Positions 10,651-19,681 are shown, counted from the stretch's first letter. The stretch is 64,000 nt of DNA from Segetibacter koreensis DSM 18137 (GCF_000374045.1 NZ_KB893331.1:1-64000); one strand, 5' to 3'. Made by a program: numbers and translations. The notes: a model not told the origin generated them from the letters alone.

Positions 10651-11532
10651 CTAATAATTCACTTCTGCCCCTTCTTCGTTTACATACATCGTTTTACCGC
10701 CTTTGGTGTGAATTTCATAAACATCAGCTTTTCCGAGAACCTGCCAGCGAGAAATGGTGGTGACTTGTAAATTTGAAGGCAGTTTAGATACATAAGTACT
10801 TACAGCTTGAGGCAACAAAACCAGGGGTACTTCCGTCCTCATATCCATCCTTTGCCCTGAGGCATTGTAGTTGGTAGTTATCCATGTATCACCGGCTTTG
10901 TATCTTGCAGAGTAAATAGAAGTATCTTTACTATTCCTGCTCCAGGCTGCATTGGCAGCGTTTGGAAACTCTTTTCTAAAAGAAGCAGTTATAGGCGGCG
11001 GAACTGTCCATTCGCTTTCTCCTACAGTTCTTCTGCTTTTCCCCCAGTTGGTTTGGCCAAACTGTGCATTACCAGATTTGTCTACAGCGCCTGAATTAGT
11101 TAATACACCATTATCGGTGATAGTATTGACATTAAAAATAGTATCATTAGCAGCGTCAACAGGAGTGGCTGTAGCATTAGCGTCTCTTACATTGGCGATG
11201 TTGTTTATGTTATGTATGTTTTTACTTGTTGTGTCAAATTTTTGTTGCGCATCTGCTGCAGCATGAATGCCTCCAACAAAAGGACTTTTAGTAACGGTAT
11301 TAGATTCTCCCGTATCAGCGTCGCTGTTTTTATCTGACCGGCCGTTTACGTACTGTTCTGTTACAGTTTCCCTTAATTGTGTAGCTGTAGAAGTATCTGC
11401 AATACTATTGTGCGCTTTTTTTGCTTCATTATTACTTTTAAAAGTCTTTGTCTTGCTATACACAGAATGATGGACTTGGCTGTAACCGTTTAAGCAAAAC
11501 CCTATAAACAAAATAATGTAGAGCGTTTTCAT
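10651..11532 (-). CDS. secreted protein with C-terminal PepSY-like domain
   Basis: 293 residues. The N-terminus (MKTLYIILFIGFCLNGYSQ) is a signal peptide. Residues about 30-170 are low-complexity, rich in Asn, Asp, Ala, Thr and Ser. The last 110 residues (ITASFRKEFPNAANAAWSRN, then YSARYKAGDTWITTNYNASG and YEIHTKGGKTMYVNEEG) match the periplasmic PepSY-like fold common in Bacteroidota, which has the pattern FP-A--W------Y-A-F. Function unknown; periplasmic or outer-membrane-facing location is inferred. Confidence 0.75.
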   Translation of the reverse strand: MKTLYIILFIGFCLNGYSQVHHSVYSKTKTFKSNNEAKKAHNSIADTSTATQLRETVTEQYVNGRSDKNSDADTGESNTVTKSPFVGGIHAAADAQQKFDTTSKNIHNINNIANVRDANATATPVDAANDTIFNVNTITDNGVLTNSGAVDKSGNAQFGQTNWGKSRRTVGESEWTVPPPITASFRKEFPNAANAAWSRNSKDTSIYSARYKAGDTWITTNYNASGQRMDMRTEVPLVLLPQAVSTYVSKLPSNLQVTTISRWQVLGKADVYEIHTKGGKTMYVNEEGAEVNY

Positions 11533-11859
11533 ACAATTTCTTATTTAAAATATTCTAATTAAAAATTAATTTTTCATTTTCCTACCTTACATCGTCTGCA
11601 TTTGGCCAAGCAAGAAACCTACATACCAGGTGTATCTATTAAAAGAATAAATACAAAAATCATACGCATACAACCAGCCTGAACAACGATGATTGTTAAA
11701 GATTAAACGAATGAAATAGTAAAGCCCCAATAGGGGCTAAACATCTTGATTGAACCTTCAGTTTATATTCACCTCATGCCTTTCGTGCAAAGACATTTCG
11801 TTCCTCACATTGCATAATAGTATTGTAGCCACTTCCTGCTTCTACAATAAAACCAGTAG
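11533..11859. other. intergenic region between two minus-strand genes
   Basis: 327 bp, AT-rich. The only structure seen is a compact hairpin at 11723-11738 (AGCCCC, 4-nt loop, GGGGCT), listed separately. No small gene is supported. Confidence 0.4.
11723..11738 (-). terminator. possible short hairpin terminator
   Basis: A six-pair GC-rich stem AGCCCC/GGGGCT with a 4-nt loop, followed on the minus strand by TTTACT. It lies 121 nt past the stop of the 95-residue protein gene. The T tract is short, so termination is uncertain. Confidence 0.35.
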
Positions 11860-12147
11860 CTATTTTTCCTTATTTATTAGCTTAAAAAAACGGCTTTCCT
11901 TACCACCCGCAGTATGATCCTGGTATAAAAATTCAAGATTGCGGTCTTTGAAGGTTTCATACCAATCTTCCCAGGAGATTTCTTCTAAGGTGTCTTGACC
12001 TGTATACCCTGGAAAATCAATACGTAAAACACCTCCACCTTCATCATCTGCAGTGCTTTTTACTCTTGAAGGTTTTCCGCCTCTTTCTTCTGCCCATTTC
12101 TGTATGACTTTAAGATCAGTCGTTGTTTTTGATGAAGACTCTGACAT
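11860..12147 (-). CDS. conserved small cytoplasmic protein
   Basis: 95 residues, no signal or membrane segment. The sequence has a conserved look: WAEERGGKPSRVK near the N-terminus, then RIDFPGYTGQDTLEEISWED and FLYQD, with a closing SRFFKLI. Small proteins of this kind occur widely and are sometimes mislabelled as 1,4-alpha-glucan branching enzyme; there is no glycosidase domain here. Function unknown. It is divergent from the small membrane protein gene at 12307. Confidence 0.75.
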   Translation of the reverse strand: MSESSSKTTTDLKVIQKWAEERGGKPSRVKSTADDEGGGVLRIDFPGYTGQDTLEEISWEDWYETFKDRNLEFLYQDHTAGGKESRFFKLINKEK

Positions 12148-12306
12148 AATTCTTAGTTTTATTTGGTTAATAATGATAATAGGATTTTACTAAAACTATG
12201 CTAGCCACAATTTGGGGAAGGGAATGTTGACGGTTAACAGCTTCTAACAATTGGCCTACATCTTCTTTTCACGGCCCACCTTTTGCATTTAATATGAAAA
12301 AAGGTT

Positions 12307-12501
12307 ATGGAAAAAAAAGTGTTTGGGATTATACTTACTATTTTAGGTATTGCCGGACTTATTGCTGCAGCAATGAATTTTGTACACAGCAGTGGCGGTA
12401 GTGATAATATAAAAATGATTATTGTTTATCTCATACTTGGCCTTATCTTTTTCTTTTCGGGCATAGGTCTAATCAGAACTACAAAAGACACATCGGGGTG
12501 A
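12307..12501 (+). CDS. small two-helix membrane protein
   Basis: 64 residues with two hydrophobic helices (about 5-25, GIILTILGIAGLIAAAMNF; and about 37-57, MIIVYLILGLIFFFSGIGLI) joined by a short Gly/Ser loop. The start MEKKVFG follows a purine-rich stretch (aaaaaaggtt). It resembles short hypothetical membrane proteins common in Bacteroidota. It is followed after 94 nt by another membrane-anchored peptide gene on the same strand. Function unknown. Confidence 0.7.
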   Translation: MEKKVFGIILTILGIAGLIAAAMNFVHSSGGSDNIKMIIVYLILGLIFFFSGIGLIRTTKDTSG

Positions 12502-12595
12502 TATGAAAAAAAATTCTTTTTGTAGAATTTTTTTCAGGAGAAATTGTAAGTAAGTAATTAAGAAATAGTATTTATAACAAAAAAACCAGGTGATT

Positions 12596-12739
12596 ATGAA
12601 AAATGTTTTTATGCTGCTCGGTGCTCTTGTTCTTGGATCTGTTATTATACAACAAATATTAGGTGAAAAATCAAAAAAGCACATAAAGTCAAGAGAGGAT
12701 GATCCAACAATTCCGCCCATATCCTCAACGGCATTTTAG
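12596..12739 (+). CDS. 47-residue membrane-anchored small protein
   Basis: ATG to TAG, preceded by an A-rich stretch with CCAGGTG. The peptide has an N-terminal hydrophobic helix (VFMLLGALVLGSVIIQQIL) followed by a charged tail (GEKSKKHIKSREDD) and a short Pro/Ser end. It shares orientation with the small membrane protein gene 94 nt upstream and may form a stress or envelope small-protein pair with it. Family not recognised. Confidence 0.55.
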   Translation: MKNVFMLLGALVLGSVIIQQILGEKSKKHIKSREDDPTIPPISSTAF

Positions 12740-12862
12740 CAACCTTTCCATATTCTAATTTCTGTATAAAAATTTCGAGAATTGTTTACTTGCTTTTGAA
12801 TATGACTAACACAGGTATTCTTTATGCTTTAATTGCAAATCGTTTAGCTAATTTTGTTAGCA

Positions 12863-14077
12863 ATGAAACGATCAGGGTCAGCAAATCTTCCTTTACATTA
12901 TGGCTATGTTCCCCAGTGGCTGGCTGTTCGTATGGCTAAACTTGGCTTAGCGATTACCGAGTCAATTATAAGTGAATATGGCAAAAATGAAATTCTAAGA
13001 CGTCTTAGTGATCCTTTTTGGTTTCAAAGTTTTGGTGCAGTAATGGGCATGGACTGGCACTCTTCCGGCATTACAACCTCAGTTATGGGAGCCCTGAAAA
13101 GAGCAATCAATCCACGGGCGAAAGAACTGGGAATTTTTATTTGCGGTGGCAAAGGAAAATCATCCAGACAGGCACCTGCCGAACTTATTTCTGTAGCCGA
13201 TCAAACGGGTCTTGATGGAAATTATCTTGTAAGATGTAGCAAGCTAAGCGCAAAAGTCGATAATACTGCTATACAGGATGGTTTTCAATTGTACATGCAC
13301 AATTTTATTGTTAGCGACACCGGTGAATGGACGGTAGTGCAGCAAGGAATGAATGCAGGTGATAAAACAGCAAGGAGGTATCACTGGCACTCCGAAGGAT
13401 TGCAATCTTTTGTAGAAGAACCACATACCGCTATCTGCGGTATCAACCAGGGAACAATATTGAATATGACTGCTGCAGACGCCAAACCTGCCCAAAATGC
13501 GATTATAAATGTTACGCATGAAAAGCCTGAAAAAATGATGCACGAAGTGCAGCAGTTAATAATGCCTTCTCATCATGAAGTAAGAAGCGAAAATATTGAT
13601 TTAAGAAGGTTGGGAACAGTGCTTTGGTTAGCACATGATAAGCAAATAACATATTTTGAAGATTTATTGTTGCTTGAGGGCGTCGGACCGCGTACAATGC
13701 AATCACTTGCCCTAGTAAGTGAAGTTGTCCATGGCACACCATCACGATTTAAAGATCCTGCCAGGTTTTCTTTTGCTCATGGAGGGAAAGACGGTCATCC
13801 TTTTCCAGTTCCTGTAAACATATATGATGAAACAATAAGCATTCTACAAAATGCAGTGCAGAAAGCTAAACTGGATAATAGTGATAAACAAACAGCTATA
13901 AGGAAACTTCATGAAATTGCTAAGCAGGCTGAGAATAATTTCATTCCAAAAGATAATCTTGATGAACTAATTCAAAAAGAAAGAGATGAAAGCTGGAAGT
14001 ACGGGGGTAAGACTGTCTTTGGAGATGCCAAACCTCCGCGCAAAGTAGGTAAGGGAATACAGTTAAGAATGTTTTAG
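12863..14077 (+). CDS. DUF763 family protein
   Basis: 404 residues from ATG 12863 (a TTG at 12854 is in frame, but MKRSGSANLPLHYG is the conserved family start). Family signatures: RRLSDPFWFQSFGAVMGMDW followed by HSSG, then an extended C-terminal block LLLLEGVGPRTMQSLALVSE and PARFSFAHGGKDGHPFPVP. GVGPRT with its surrounding helices resembles a helix-hairpin-helix motif, which suggests nucleic-acid contact. No signal or membrane segment. DUF763 is conserved in archaea and scattered bacteria; I know of no established biochemical role, and a DNA-related role is inference from the HhH-like motif. Stands alone between small membrane-protein genes and pdhC. Confidence 0.85.
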   Translation: MKRSGSANLPLHYGYVPQWLAVRMAKLGLAITESIISEYGKNEILRRLSDPFWFQSFGAVMGMDWHSSGITTSVMGALKRAINPRAKELGIFICGGKGKSSRQAPAELISVADQTGLDGNYLVRCSKLSAKVDNTAIQDGFQLYMHNFIVSDTGEWTVVQQGMNAGDKTARRYHWHSEGLQSFVEEPHTAICGINQGTILNMTAADAKPAQNAIINVTHEKPEKMMHEVQQLIMPSHHEVRSENIDLRRLGTVLWLAHDKQITYFEDLLLLEGVGPRTMQSLALVSEVVHGTPSRFKDPARFSFAHGGKDGHPFPVPVNIYDETISILQNAVQKAKLDNSDKQTAIRKLHEIAKQAENNFIPKDNLDELIQKERDESWKYGGKTVFGDAKPPRKVGKGIQLRMF

Positions 14078-14422
14078 TTCAGGTTGATAAGGTTTTCCGT
14101 TATTAACATTCATCCAGTAAAATTCATCCCTTCTATTATCAGTTTTCTTTCCGCTACAGGTTTAGAATAGAATTTTTTAAATCAGTTTTTTCGGGTAAAC
14201 TGATTTAAAAACAAGTAAAAACTCCTTTTTTGAAATAATTCATCATTTTCTATCATTAGCGAAAGAAAGTAAAATTAGAAGTATTGTTTTTTAAAGGAAA
14301 TTTTATTCCTCATCTTGCCTTTAATTCATTTTCATGTAATTTCACGGCTCAAAATTTAACGCGATAACGCTTTGCAGTTGATGCCGCATCTCAAGTTATA
14401 GCGTTTAGCAAAATATAAAAGT
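14078..14422. other. intergenic region upstream of the pyruvate dehydrogenase E2 gene
   Basis: 345 bp. It holds a perfect 15-bp AT-rich inverted repeat (14174-14211, listed separately). No -33/-7 promoter pair of full consensus is visible close to the E2 start. Confidence 0.4.
14174..14211. repeat. perfect 15-bp inverted repeat, AT-rich
   Basis: TTTTTAAATCAGTTT (14174-14188) and AAACTGATTTAAAAA (14197-14211) are exact reverse complements around an 8-nt spacer containing CGGG. It may form a hairpin ending the DUF763 transcript, although no T run follows on the plus strand, or it may be an operator. Confidence 0.55.
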
Positions 14423-16231
14423 ATGGCGGAAGCGATATTAATGCCCAGGTTGAGCGATACCATGACAGAAGGAGTAATAGCTGCATGGCATAAAAACGTA
14501 GGTGATACAGTTAAAAAGGGTGACTTGCTTGCTGAAATTGAAACTGACAAAGCTACGATGGAACTTGAAAGTTACCAGGAAGGTGTACTGCTACATCGAG
14601 GTGCAGCAGATGGCCAGAAGTTGCAGGTAAATGACCTGTTAGCTATTATTGGCAAACAAGGAGAAGATGTATCTGCTATCGTAGCAGAACATACAGGTGG
14701 AAATGCTGCTGGTAATGGACAACCTCAGCCAGAAGCTCAGTCACAGCCTCAACCACAAGCAACTCCTGCTACGCCATCGCCTGCTCCCGAGCAACCGGCT
14801 GCGGCGTCTGAGCCCGCTCCGGCACCGACACAAACCGTTTCTCAGCCAACCCCTCAGCCCGCTTCCAGTGCTGCACCTATGGACCTTGCTAACATGGAAG
14901 AAGTTGTTTTAATGCCAAGATTAAGCGATACAATGACCGAAGGTGTTATAGCTTCATGGCAGAAAAATATTGGCGATACTGTAAAAAAAGGTGAAGTTTT
15001 GGCTGAAATTGAAACTGACAAGGCCACAATGGAGCTTGAAAGTTATAAAAACGGAACATTATTATACCAGGGAGCCAAGGCCGGTGATAAAATTGCCGTT
15101 AATGAGTTGCTTTGCATTATTGGCGAACCGGGGATGAATATCAATGCAATTGTAGCCGCGGCAAAAGGTGGTGCAGTGTCTCAGCCAGCAGTTGAAGAAG
15201 CCGCTGCTTCTTCAACACAACCCCAAGCTCAAATTTCACAACCAACTTCTGCGCCACAGGCTGAACAACCGGAAGTGGTAAATCAAGGGCGGATTATTGC
15301 ATCTCCTTTAGCTAAAAAACTGGCCGAGGAAAAAGGTATTGATCTTAAGTATGTAAAAGGTTCGGCAGACAACGGAAGAATAGTAAAACAAGATATAGAC
15401 AATTATAAGCCTGTACAACAACCAGCGCAAGTTCAACAACCGGCTGCACCTGTACAACCTTCTCAACCTCAAGCGCCTGCACCTGAAGTTCAGGCTCCTG
15501 CTAAACCAACTGAGGCTAAACCTACAGTTGCCGCAGGTATGATAGGGCAGGTAAGCTTTGATGAAGTTCCCGTTTCTCAAATGCGCAAAGTAATTGCAAA
15601 ACGTCTTGCTGAAAGTAAATTCTCAGCTCCCCATTTCTACCTTACAATGAGTATAGATATGGATAATGCAGTTCAGACTCGTGCTAAGCTTAATGAACTT
15701 TCACCGGTAAAAATTAGTTTCAATGACTTAGTATTAAAAGCTGCGGCTGTAGCTCTTAAGCAACATCCAAAAATAAACAGTAGCTGGCTTGGTGATAAAA
15801 TTCGCATTAATCATCACGTAAATATAGGTGTAGCCGTAGCGGTTGATGAAGGTTTACTCGTTCCTGTCGTCCGTTTTGCAGATGCAAAGAGTCTTAGTCA
15901 AATAGCTGCTGAAGTAAAGCAATTTGCTCAAAAGGCTAAAGACAAAAAGTTGCAACCTGCTGATTGGGAAGGAAGCACGTTTACCATCAGTAATCTTGGA
16001 ATGTTTGGTATTGATGAATTTACCGCTATTATAAATCCACCCGATGCCTGTATTTTAGCTATTGGTGGTATTGCACAGACACCTGTTGTGAAAAACGGCC
16101 AGGTAGTACCGGGAAACATTATGAAAATAACATTAAGTTGCGATCACAGGGTAGTAGACGGAGCTTCCGGAGCTGCGTTCCTTCAGACACTAAAGAGCCT
16201 TTTAGAAGAACCTTTGAGAATGTTGGTTTAA
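14423..16231 (+). CDS. pdhC: pyruvate dehydrogenase complex dihydrolipoamide acetyltransferase (E2)
   Basis: 602 residues. Two N-terminal lipoyl domains (about 3-80 and 160-238) each carry the lipoylation motif ETDKATMELES, with Lys43 and Lys200 as acceptors. Pro/Ala/Gln-rich linkers join them to an E3-binding domain (about 290-328, SPLAKKLAEEKGIDL) and, after another linker, to the catalytic acetyltransferase domain (about 375-602) ending in DHRVVDGASGAAFL, which holds the active-site His and Asp. It transfers the acetyl group from E1 to CoA in the mitochondrial-type complex. The two lipoyl domains are nearly identical in protein. E1 and E3 genes are not in the window. A 2-oxoglutarate E2 is less likely because of the twin lipoyl domains and the length. 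Confidence 0.92.
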   Translation: MAEAILMPRLSDTMTEGVIAAWHKNVGDTVKKGDLLAEIETDKATMELESYQEGVLLHRGAADGQKLQVNDLLAIIGKQGEDVSAIVAEHTGGNAAGNGQPQPEAQSQPQPQATPATPSPAPEQPAAASEPAPAPTQTVSQPTPQPASSAAPMDLANMEEVVLMPRLSDTMTEGVIASWQKNIGDTVKKGEVLAEIETDKATMELESYKNGTLLYQGAKAGDKIAVNELLCIIGEPGMNINAIVAAAKGGAVSQPAVEEAAASSTQPQAQISQPTSAPQAEQPEVVNQGRIIASPLAKKLAEEKGIDLKYVKGSADNGRIVKQDIDNYKPVQQPAQVQQPAAPVQPSQPQAPAPEVQAPAKPTEAKPTVAAGMIGQVSFDEVPVSQMRKVIAKRLAESKFSAPHFYLTMSIDMDNAVQTRAKLNELSPVKISFNDLVLKAAAVALKQHPKINSSWLGDKIRINHHVNIGVAVAVDEGLLVPVVRFADAKSLSQIAAEVKQFAQKAKDKKLQPADWEGSTFTISNLGMFGIDEFTAIINPPDACILAIGGIAQTPVVKNGQVVPGNIMKITLSCDHRVVDGASGAAFLQTLKSLLEEPLRMLV

Positions 16232-16270
16232 CGTAAAGCGAGATTAGCAGCAATTATAGAATAAATGATA

Positions 16271-16304
16271 AAAAAGGTGAGATTTCTAAAATCTCACCTT
16301 TTTT
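16271..16304. terminator. strong bidirectional terminator
   Basis: AAAAAGGTGAGATTT (16271-16285) pairs perfectly with AAATCTCACCTTTTT (16289-16303) across a 3-nt loop. It ends the E2 transcript; the minus-strand aminotransferase converging on it could also use it. Confidence 0.9.
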
Positions 16305-16428
16305 ATTGCAAGGGAAAGTAAGCAATGCTGAAAAGTGGTAAGTAATGTTTTTAAGAGAAAATTTAGAATTTGCGGAAAGGATTACAGTTTGTGATCTTAA
16401 TAAACACTGCGCCTTTTCCTCCGCTTTA

Positions 16429-17685
16429 TCAATAAAGTTTGTTTAACGCTTCTTCCAGCTTTCCAAACATTTCATTTATTTCTTCTTTTTTACAAGTACC
16501 AACACTTAGGCGATACCACGGCGATTCTTTGTCTGCACCAAAAGCATAAAACGGAACGACAGCCAGTTTTCCCTCACTTAACAAGTAGTCTGTAACATCC
16601 GATTGTTTCTCCAATACTTTGCCGTTGTTAGTTTTTTTTCCGGTCAGTTCAAATTTAACTGTAAGATAAATGGCAGCTTGAGGAGAAACCGCATCTACAG
16701 CAAATCCACTATTTTTTAAATCGATAAATCCTTCAAAAATTTTTCTCAACCGTTCTTCTACTTCAGATTTAAAATGTGTAAGATATTTCTGAATACTTTC
16801 TTTTTGGTGTAGAAAATTCGCAGTGGCTTTTTGTTCTGCCATTGGTGCCCACGCGCCAAGGTGGCTAAGAATTGCTTTCATTTTATTGATGATGAAAGCA
16901 GGGCCGAGAGACCATCCTACCCTCACACCTGTAGCAGCAAATGCCTTCGATATACCGTCAACAAATACTGTATATTCTTTCATTTCTGCTCTTAAACTTA
17001 CTGGATTATAATGTACGGTTGAGGCATAAGTTAAGGTCCAGTACATTTGGTCGTACATTACATACAGCTTCTTTTCATTATCACCGCGCTTTTTATTTTC
17101 TTCCAAAACAAGATCGCATATTTTCGCTAGCTCATCTTTTTGCAACGTAGTGCCGGTCGGGTTTTGAGGCGAGCAAAGACAGATGAGAGTAGCGCCAGCT
17201 ATGTGAGGTGCAATGTCTGATGCCAAAGGCATAAAATTATTTTCCGGTGTCGCTTCTATTTTACAGTGCACACCTTCTGTCATATGCACGTAATGGTTAT
17301 TGTTCCAGGATGGAGTGGCATAAATTACCTTATCACCTTCATCTACTATTGTTTTAAATATGGTATAAATAAGCGGACGACCACCGGAAGCGATCAAAAT
17401 TTCATTACTTGCATAATCCAAACCTTCCCAATCTTTTAAAAAGCTTGAAACTGCACTTCTTAATTCCACAATACCGTCTGCAGGAGGATAATTGGTGTAA
17501 TGATTTTTATAGGCTTTTATTATTTCATCTTCAAGCTCCTTAGGGATAGGAAAAATATTAGGATCAAAATCACCAATAGTGAAATTATATATTTTTTCTC
17601 CATTACGTACACGTTCACTTATAGCGTTTCCAAGTTTCACGATTTCTGACCCGATAAGCGTTTCCGCAAGTTGACTTAATTTCAT
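16429..17685 (-). CDS. PLP-dependent class I/II aminotransferase
   Basis: 418 residues, fold type I. Motifs: substrate-binding start NFTIGDFDP, SGGRPLIY (about 100-107), SPQNPTGTT (172-180), YDQMYW (about 211), the Schiff-base region DGISKAFAATGVR with Lys247 and Arg255. The sequence is of the aspartate/aromatic aminotransferase type, converting an amino acid and 2-oxoacid. The substrate cannot be fixed from sequence. The N-terminal MKLSQLAETLIGSEIVKLGN is the usual family start. It is divergent from adk. Confidence 0.85.
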   Translation of the reverse strand: MKLSQLAETLIGSEIVKLGNAISERVRNGEKIYNFTIGDFDPNIFPIPKELEDEIIKAYKNHYTNYPPADGIVELRSAVSSFLKDWEGLDYASNEILIASGGRPLIYTIFKTIVDEGDKVIYATPSWNNNHYVHMTEGVHCKIEATPENNFMPLASDIAPHIAGATLICLCSPQNPTGTTLQKDELAKICDLVLEENKKRGDNEKKLYVMYDQMYWTLTYASTVHYNPVSLRAEMKEYTVFVDGISKAFAATGVRVGWSLGPAFIINKMKAILSHLGAWAPMAEQKATANFLHQKESIQKYLTHFKSEVEERLRKIFEGFIDLKNSGFAVDAVSPQAAIYLTVKFELTGKKTNNGKVLEKQSDVTDYLLSEGKLAVVPFYAFGADKESPWYRLSVGTCKKEEINEMFGKLEEALNKLY

Positions 17686-17824
17686 ATTGTAAAAGTACTT
17701 TTTTGAGCATTAAAGTTATCATGAGATTGTTTTAGAACACTAACAGCGCAACTCTTATTTAAAACGAACTCTTTTTTATTTTAAAACGTAAAAAGTGTTA
17801 AGGGAAATGTAATGCCCAAACCCT

Positions 17825-17832
17825 TATATTTG
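17825..17832 (+). promoter_or_regulatory. -7 box of the adk promoter
   Basis: TATATTTG matches the Bacteroidota -7 consensus TAnnTTTG exactly and lies 24 nt before the adk ATG. A -33 TTG at the usual distance is not visible, only TGTTAA at 17796-17801. Confidence 0.5.
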
Positions 17833-17856
17833 CGCCTTATTTAAGGAAGTTTTATA

Positions 17857-18432
17857 ATGTTCAATATTATTTTGTTTGGACCTCCAGGCAGTGGAAAAGG
17901 CACACAAAGCGAAAGATTGGTTTTAAAATACGGTTTAAAGCACCTGTCTACAGGAGATATACTTAGAAGTGAAATTGCTTCGCAGACGCCTTTGGGATTA
18001 GAGGCCAAAAACCTGATGGATAAAGGGCAACTTGTTCCTGACGAAGTAGTTATTGGAATGATCAGTTCTGCGCTTGAAAACAATCCGCAGGCAAAAGGAT
18101 TTTTATTTGACGGTTTTCCTCGTACAGAGGCGCAGGCTGAGGCACTTGATAAACTGTTAAAACTAAAGCAAACAGAAATAGGAGTTGTACTTGCATTAAT
18201 AGTAAGTGAAGAAGAACTTGTGCAAAGATTGTTAAACCGTGGATTAACCAGTGGACGACCAGACGATAATAATGTTGAGGTAATAAGAGCGCGCATTACG
18301 GAGTATCACAAAAAAACATCTGTTGTCGCAGATTATTATCGCAAATTTAATAAGGTTTTTGACATACCGGGAGAAGGCACAGTAGATGAAATCTTTGAAA
18401 GCCTTTGTGAAAAAATAGATGAAAGAATGTAA
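17857..18432 (+). CDS. adk: adenylate kinase
   Basis: 191 residues, the short-lid form. P-loop GPPGSGKGTQ at residues 8-17, STGDILR at about 31-37 (AMP site), DGFPRTEAQA at about 85-94, and LTSGRPDDNN where the short lid begins. It reversibly makes two ADP from ATP and AMP in the cytoplasm. No zinc-finger cysteines are present in the lid. It is preceded by a -7 box and followed by a strong terminator, so it is probably monocistronic. Confidence 0.97.
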   Translation: MFNIILFGPPGSGKGTQSERLVLKYGLKHLSTGDILRSEIASQTPLGLEAKNLMDKGQLVPDEVVIGMISSALENNPQAKGFLFDGFPRTEAQAEALDKLLKLKQTEIGVVLALIVSEEELVQRLLNRGLTSGRPDDNNVEVIRARITEYHKKTSVVADYYRKFNKVFDIPGEGTVDEIFESLCEKIDERM

Positions 18433-18836
18433 ATTAAGTTCTTAGCAACCCAATACCAACTGCACGAGCCTTCCACTAAACCGGAAGGCTTTTTTAATTA
18501 GTTTTCCTTCCCAGGAATTAGAGTAAGGGACATTATTTTCCATGCGAATCGTCTTTCAAATGAAATGTTTCCATCGTTTGTAAGACTTTTAAAAATTGAA
18601 ATCTTTTAAAGTAAAAAAGCCTTTCAATAATTTTATTTTATTATAACTGTCTTTAAGAAATGGTAATAAAAAAAGTTGTTTTAGCTTTATACAATGTTTA
18701 TAAATGATTAATTTTTTCTGAATTTTCATTTGACTATCGTAAACCATTTTAAAAAAAGTACGTTTTACATAATAAAGGTTCACAGGAAGATTAATCATAG
18801 TAAGTACATCCATCTATAAAATAATTTAGCATAGTT
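18433..18836. other. intergenic region between adk and the crotonase gene
   Basis: 404 bp, very AT-rich after the adk terminator (18467-18495). An 18589-18813 minus-strand frame has no recognisable features. TAATTTAG near 18822 is one base off the -7 box for the crotonase gene. Confidence 0.4.
18467..18495 (+). terminator. rho-independent terminator of adk
   Basis: AGCCTTCC (18467-18474) pairs with GGAAGGCT (18483-18490) across an 8-nt loop and is followed by five T residues. Confidence 0.9.
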
Positions 18837-19616
18837 ATGATAACAGAAGTTAGCGATGGATACGTTAAAACTGAAAAGGAACATGGTATAACTACAATAG
18901 AGTTTTACCATCCACAAAGCAATTCGTTGCCCGGAAAACTTCTTGAAGTGATTGCGCAAACAATTCATAGCGAGGGAGTGAATGTTGGGACAAAAGTCAT
19001 TATCCTGCGATCGGGCGGAGAAAAGATATTTTGTGCGGGCGCGTCTCTTGATGAGCTTGCGTCTATAACTAACGCCCAGGACGGTACTGATTTTTTTAGC
19101 GGCTACGCTAAGGTGATAAACGCAATGCGCAAGACTCCTCAATTTATTATCGCAAGAATTCATGGAAAATGTGTAGGCGGAGGATTAGGATTAGCGGCAG
19201 CGGCAGATTATGCTATAGCAACAGAAGGTGCAGACATTAAGTTAAGTGAACTGTCGGCAGGTTTTGGCCCATTTGTCATTGGCCCTGCAGTGCAGAGGAA
19301 AATTGGTTTGTCTTCTTTTAGTCAATTAACCATTGATGCGAATATGTGGCGCTCGGCAGACTGGGCAAGAAGAAAAGGTTTGTATGCAGAATTGCATCCA
19401 GAGCCATCAGGTATGGAAGAGTCTATCGAAAGGCTTTCTTTTACCTTGTCGCATTTTAATCCTGATGCAACGAAAGAACTAAAAAAAGTCTTTTGGAAAG
19501 GAACAGAAGACTGGGACGACCTGCTGAGAGAAAGAGCTGCAATAAGCGGCCGATTAATTTTAAGTGATCATACTAAGAGTTTTATTCAAAAGTTTAAAAG
19601 CAAAAGCACTCTTTAA
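18837..19616 (+). CDS. enoyl-CoA hydratase/isomerase family protein
   Basis: 259 residues of the crotonase fold. The CoA oxyanion-hole motifs are present: FCAGASLDEL (about 65-74) and GKCVGGGLGLAAAADYAIA (about 110-128). Glu138 (LSELSAGFGP) sits at the first catalytic position by eye alignment with rat crotonase; the second Glu position seems to be Gln (SSFSQLTID), so hydratase chemistry is not certain and another crotonase reaction is possible. Candidate pathways are leucine/isovalerate or phenylacetate degradation, but no pathway neighbours occur here. It ends in a good terminator. Confidence 0.85.
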   Translation: MITEVSDGYVKTEKEHGITTIEFYHPQSNSLPGKLLEVIAQTIHSEGVNVGTKVIILRSGGEKIFCAGASLDELASITNAQDGTDFFSGYAKVINAMRKTPQFIIARIHGKCVGGGLGLAAAADYAIATEGADIKLSELSAGFGPFVIGPAVQRKIGLSSFSQLTIDANMWRSADWARRKGLYAELHPEPSGMEESIERLSFTLSHFNPDATKELKKVFWKGTEDWDDLLRERAAISGRLILSDHTKSFIQKFKSKSTL

Positions 19617-19638
19617 AGTGTAAGTTTCACTGTAAATA

Positions 19639-19671
19639 AAAACCCCGAAAATTAATCGGGGTTTTCTTTTA
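19639..19671. terminator. bidirectional terminator
   Basis: AAAACCCCGA (19639-19648) pairs with TCGGGGTTTT (19656-19665), followed by CTTTT. It separates the converging crotonase and carbonic anhydrase genes and can serve both. Confidence 0.88.
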
Positions 19672-19681
19672 ATAAAAATAT

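Noticed and set aside
18589-18813. 74-codon minus-strand frame
   Set aside because: Lies in AT-rich spacer, Lys/Phe-rich, no family signal.
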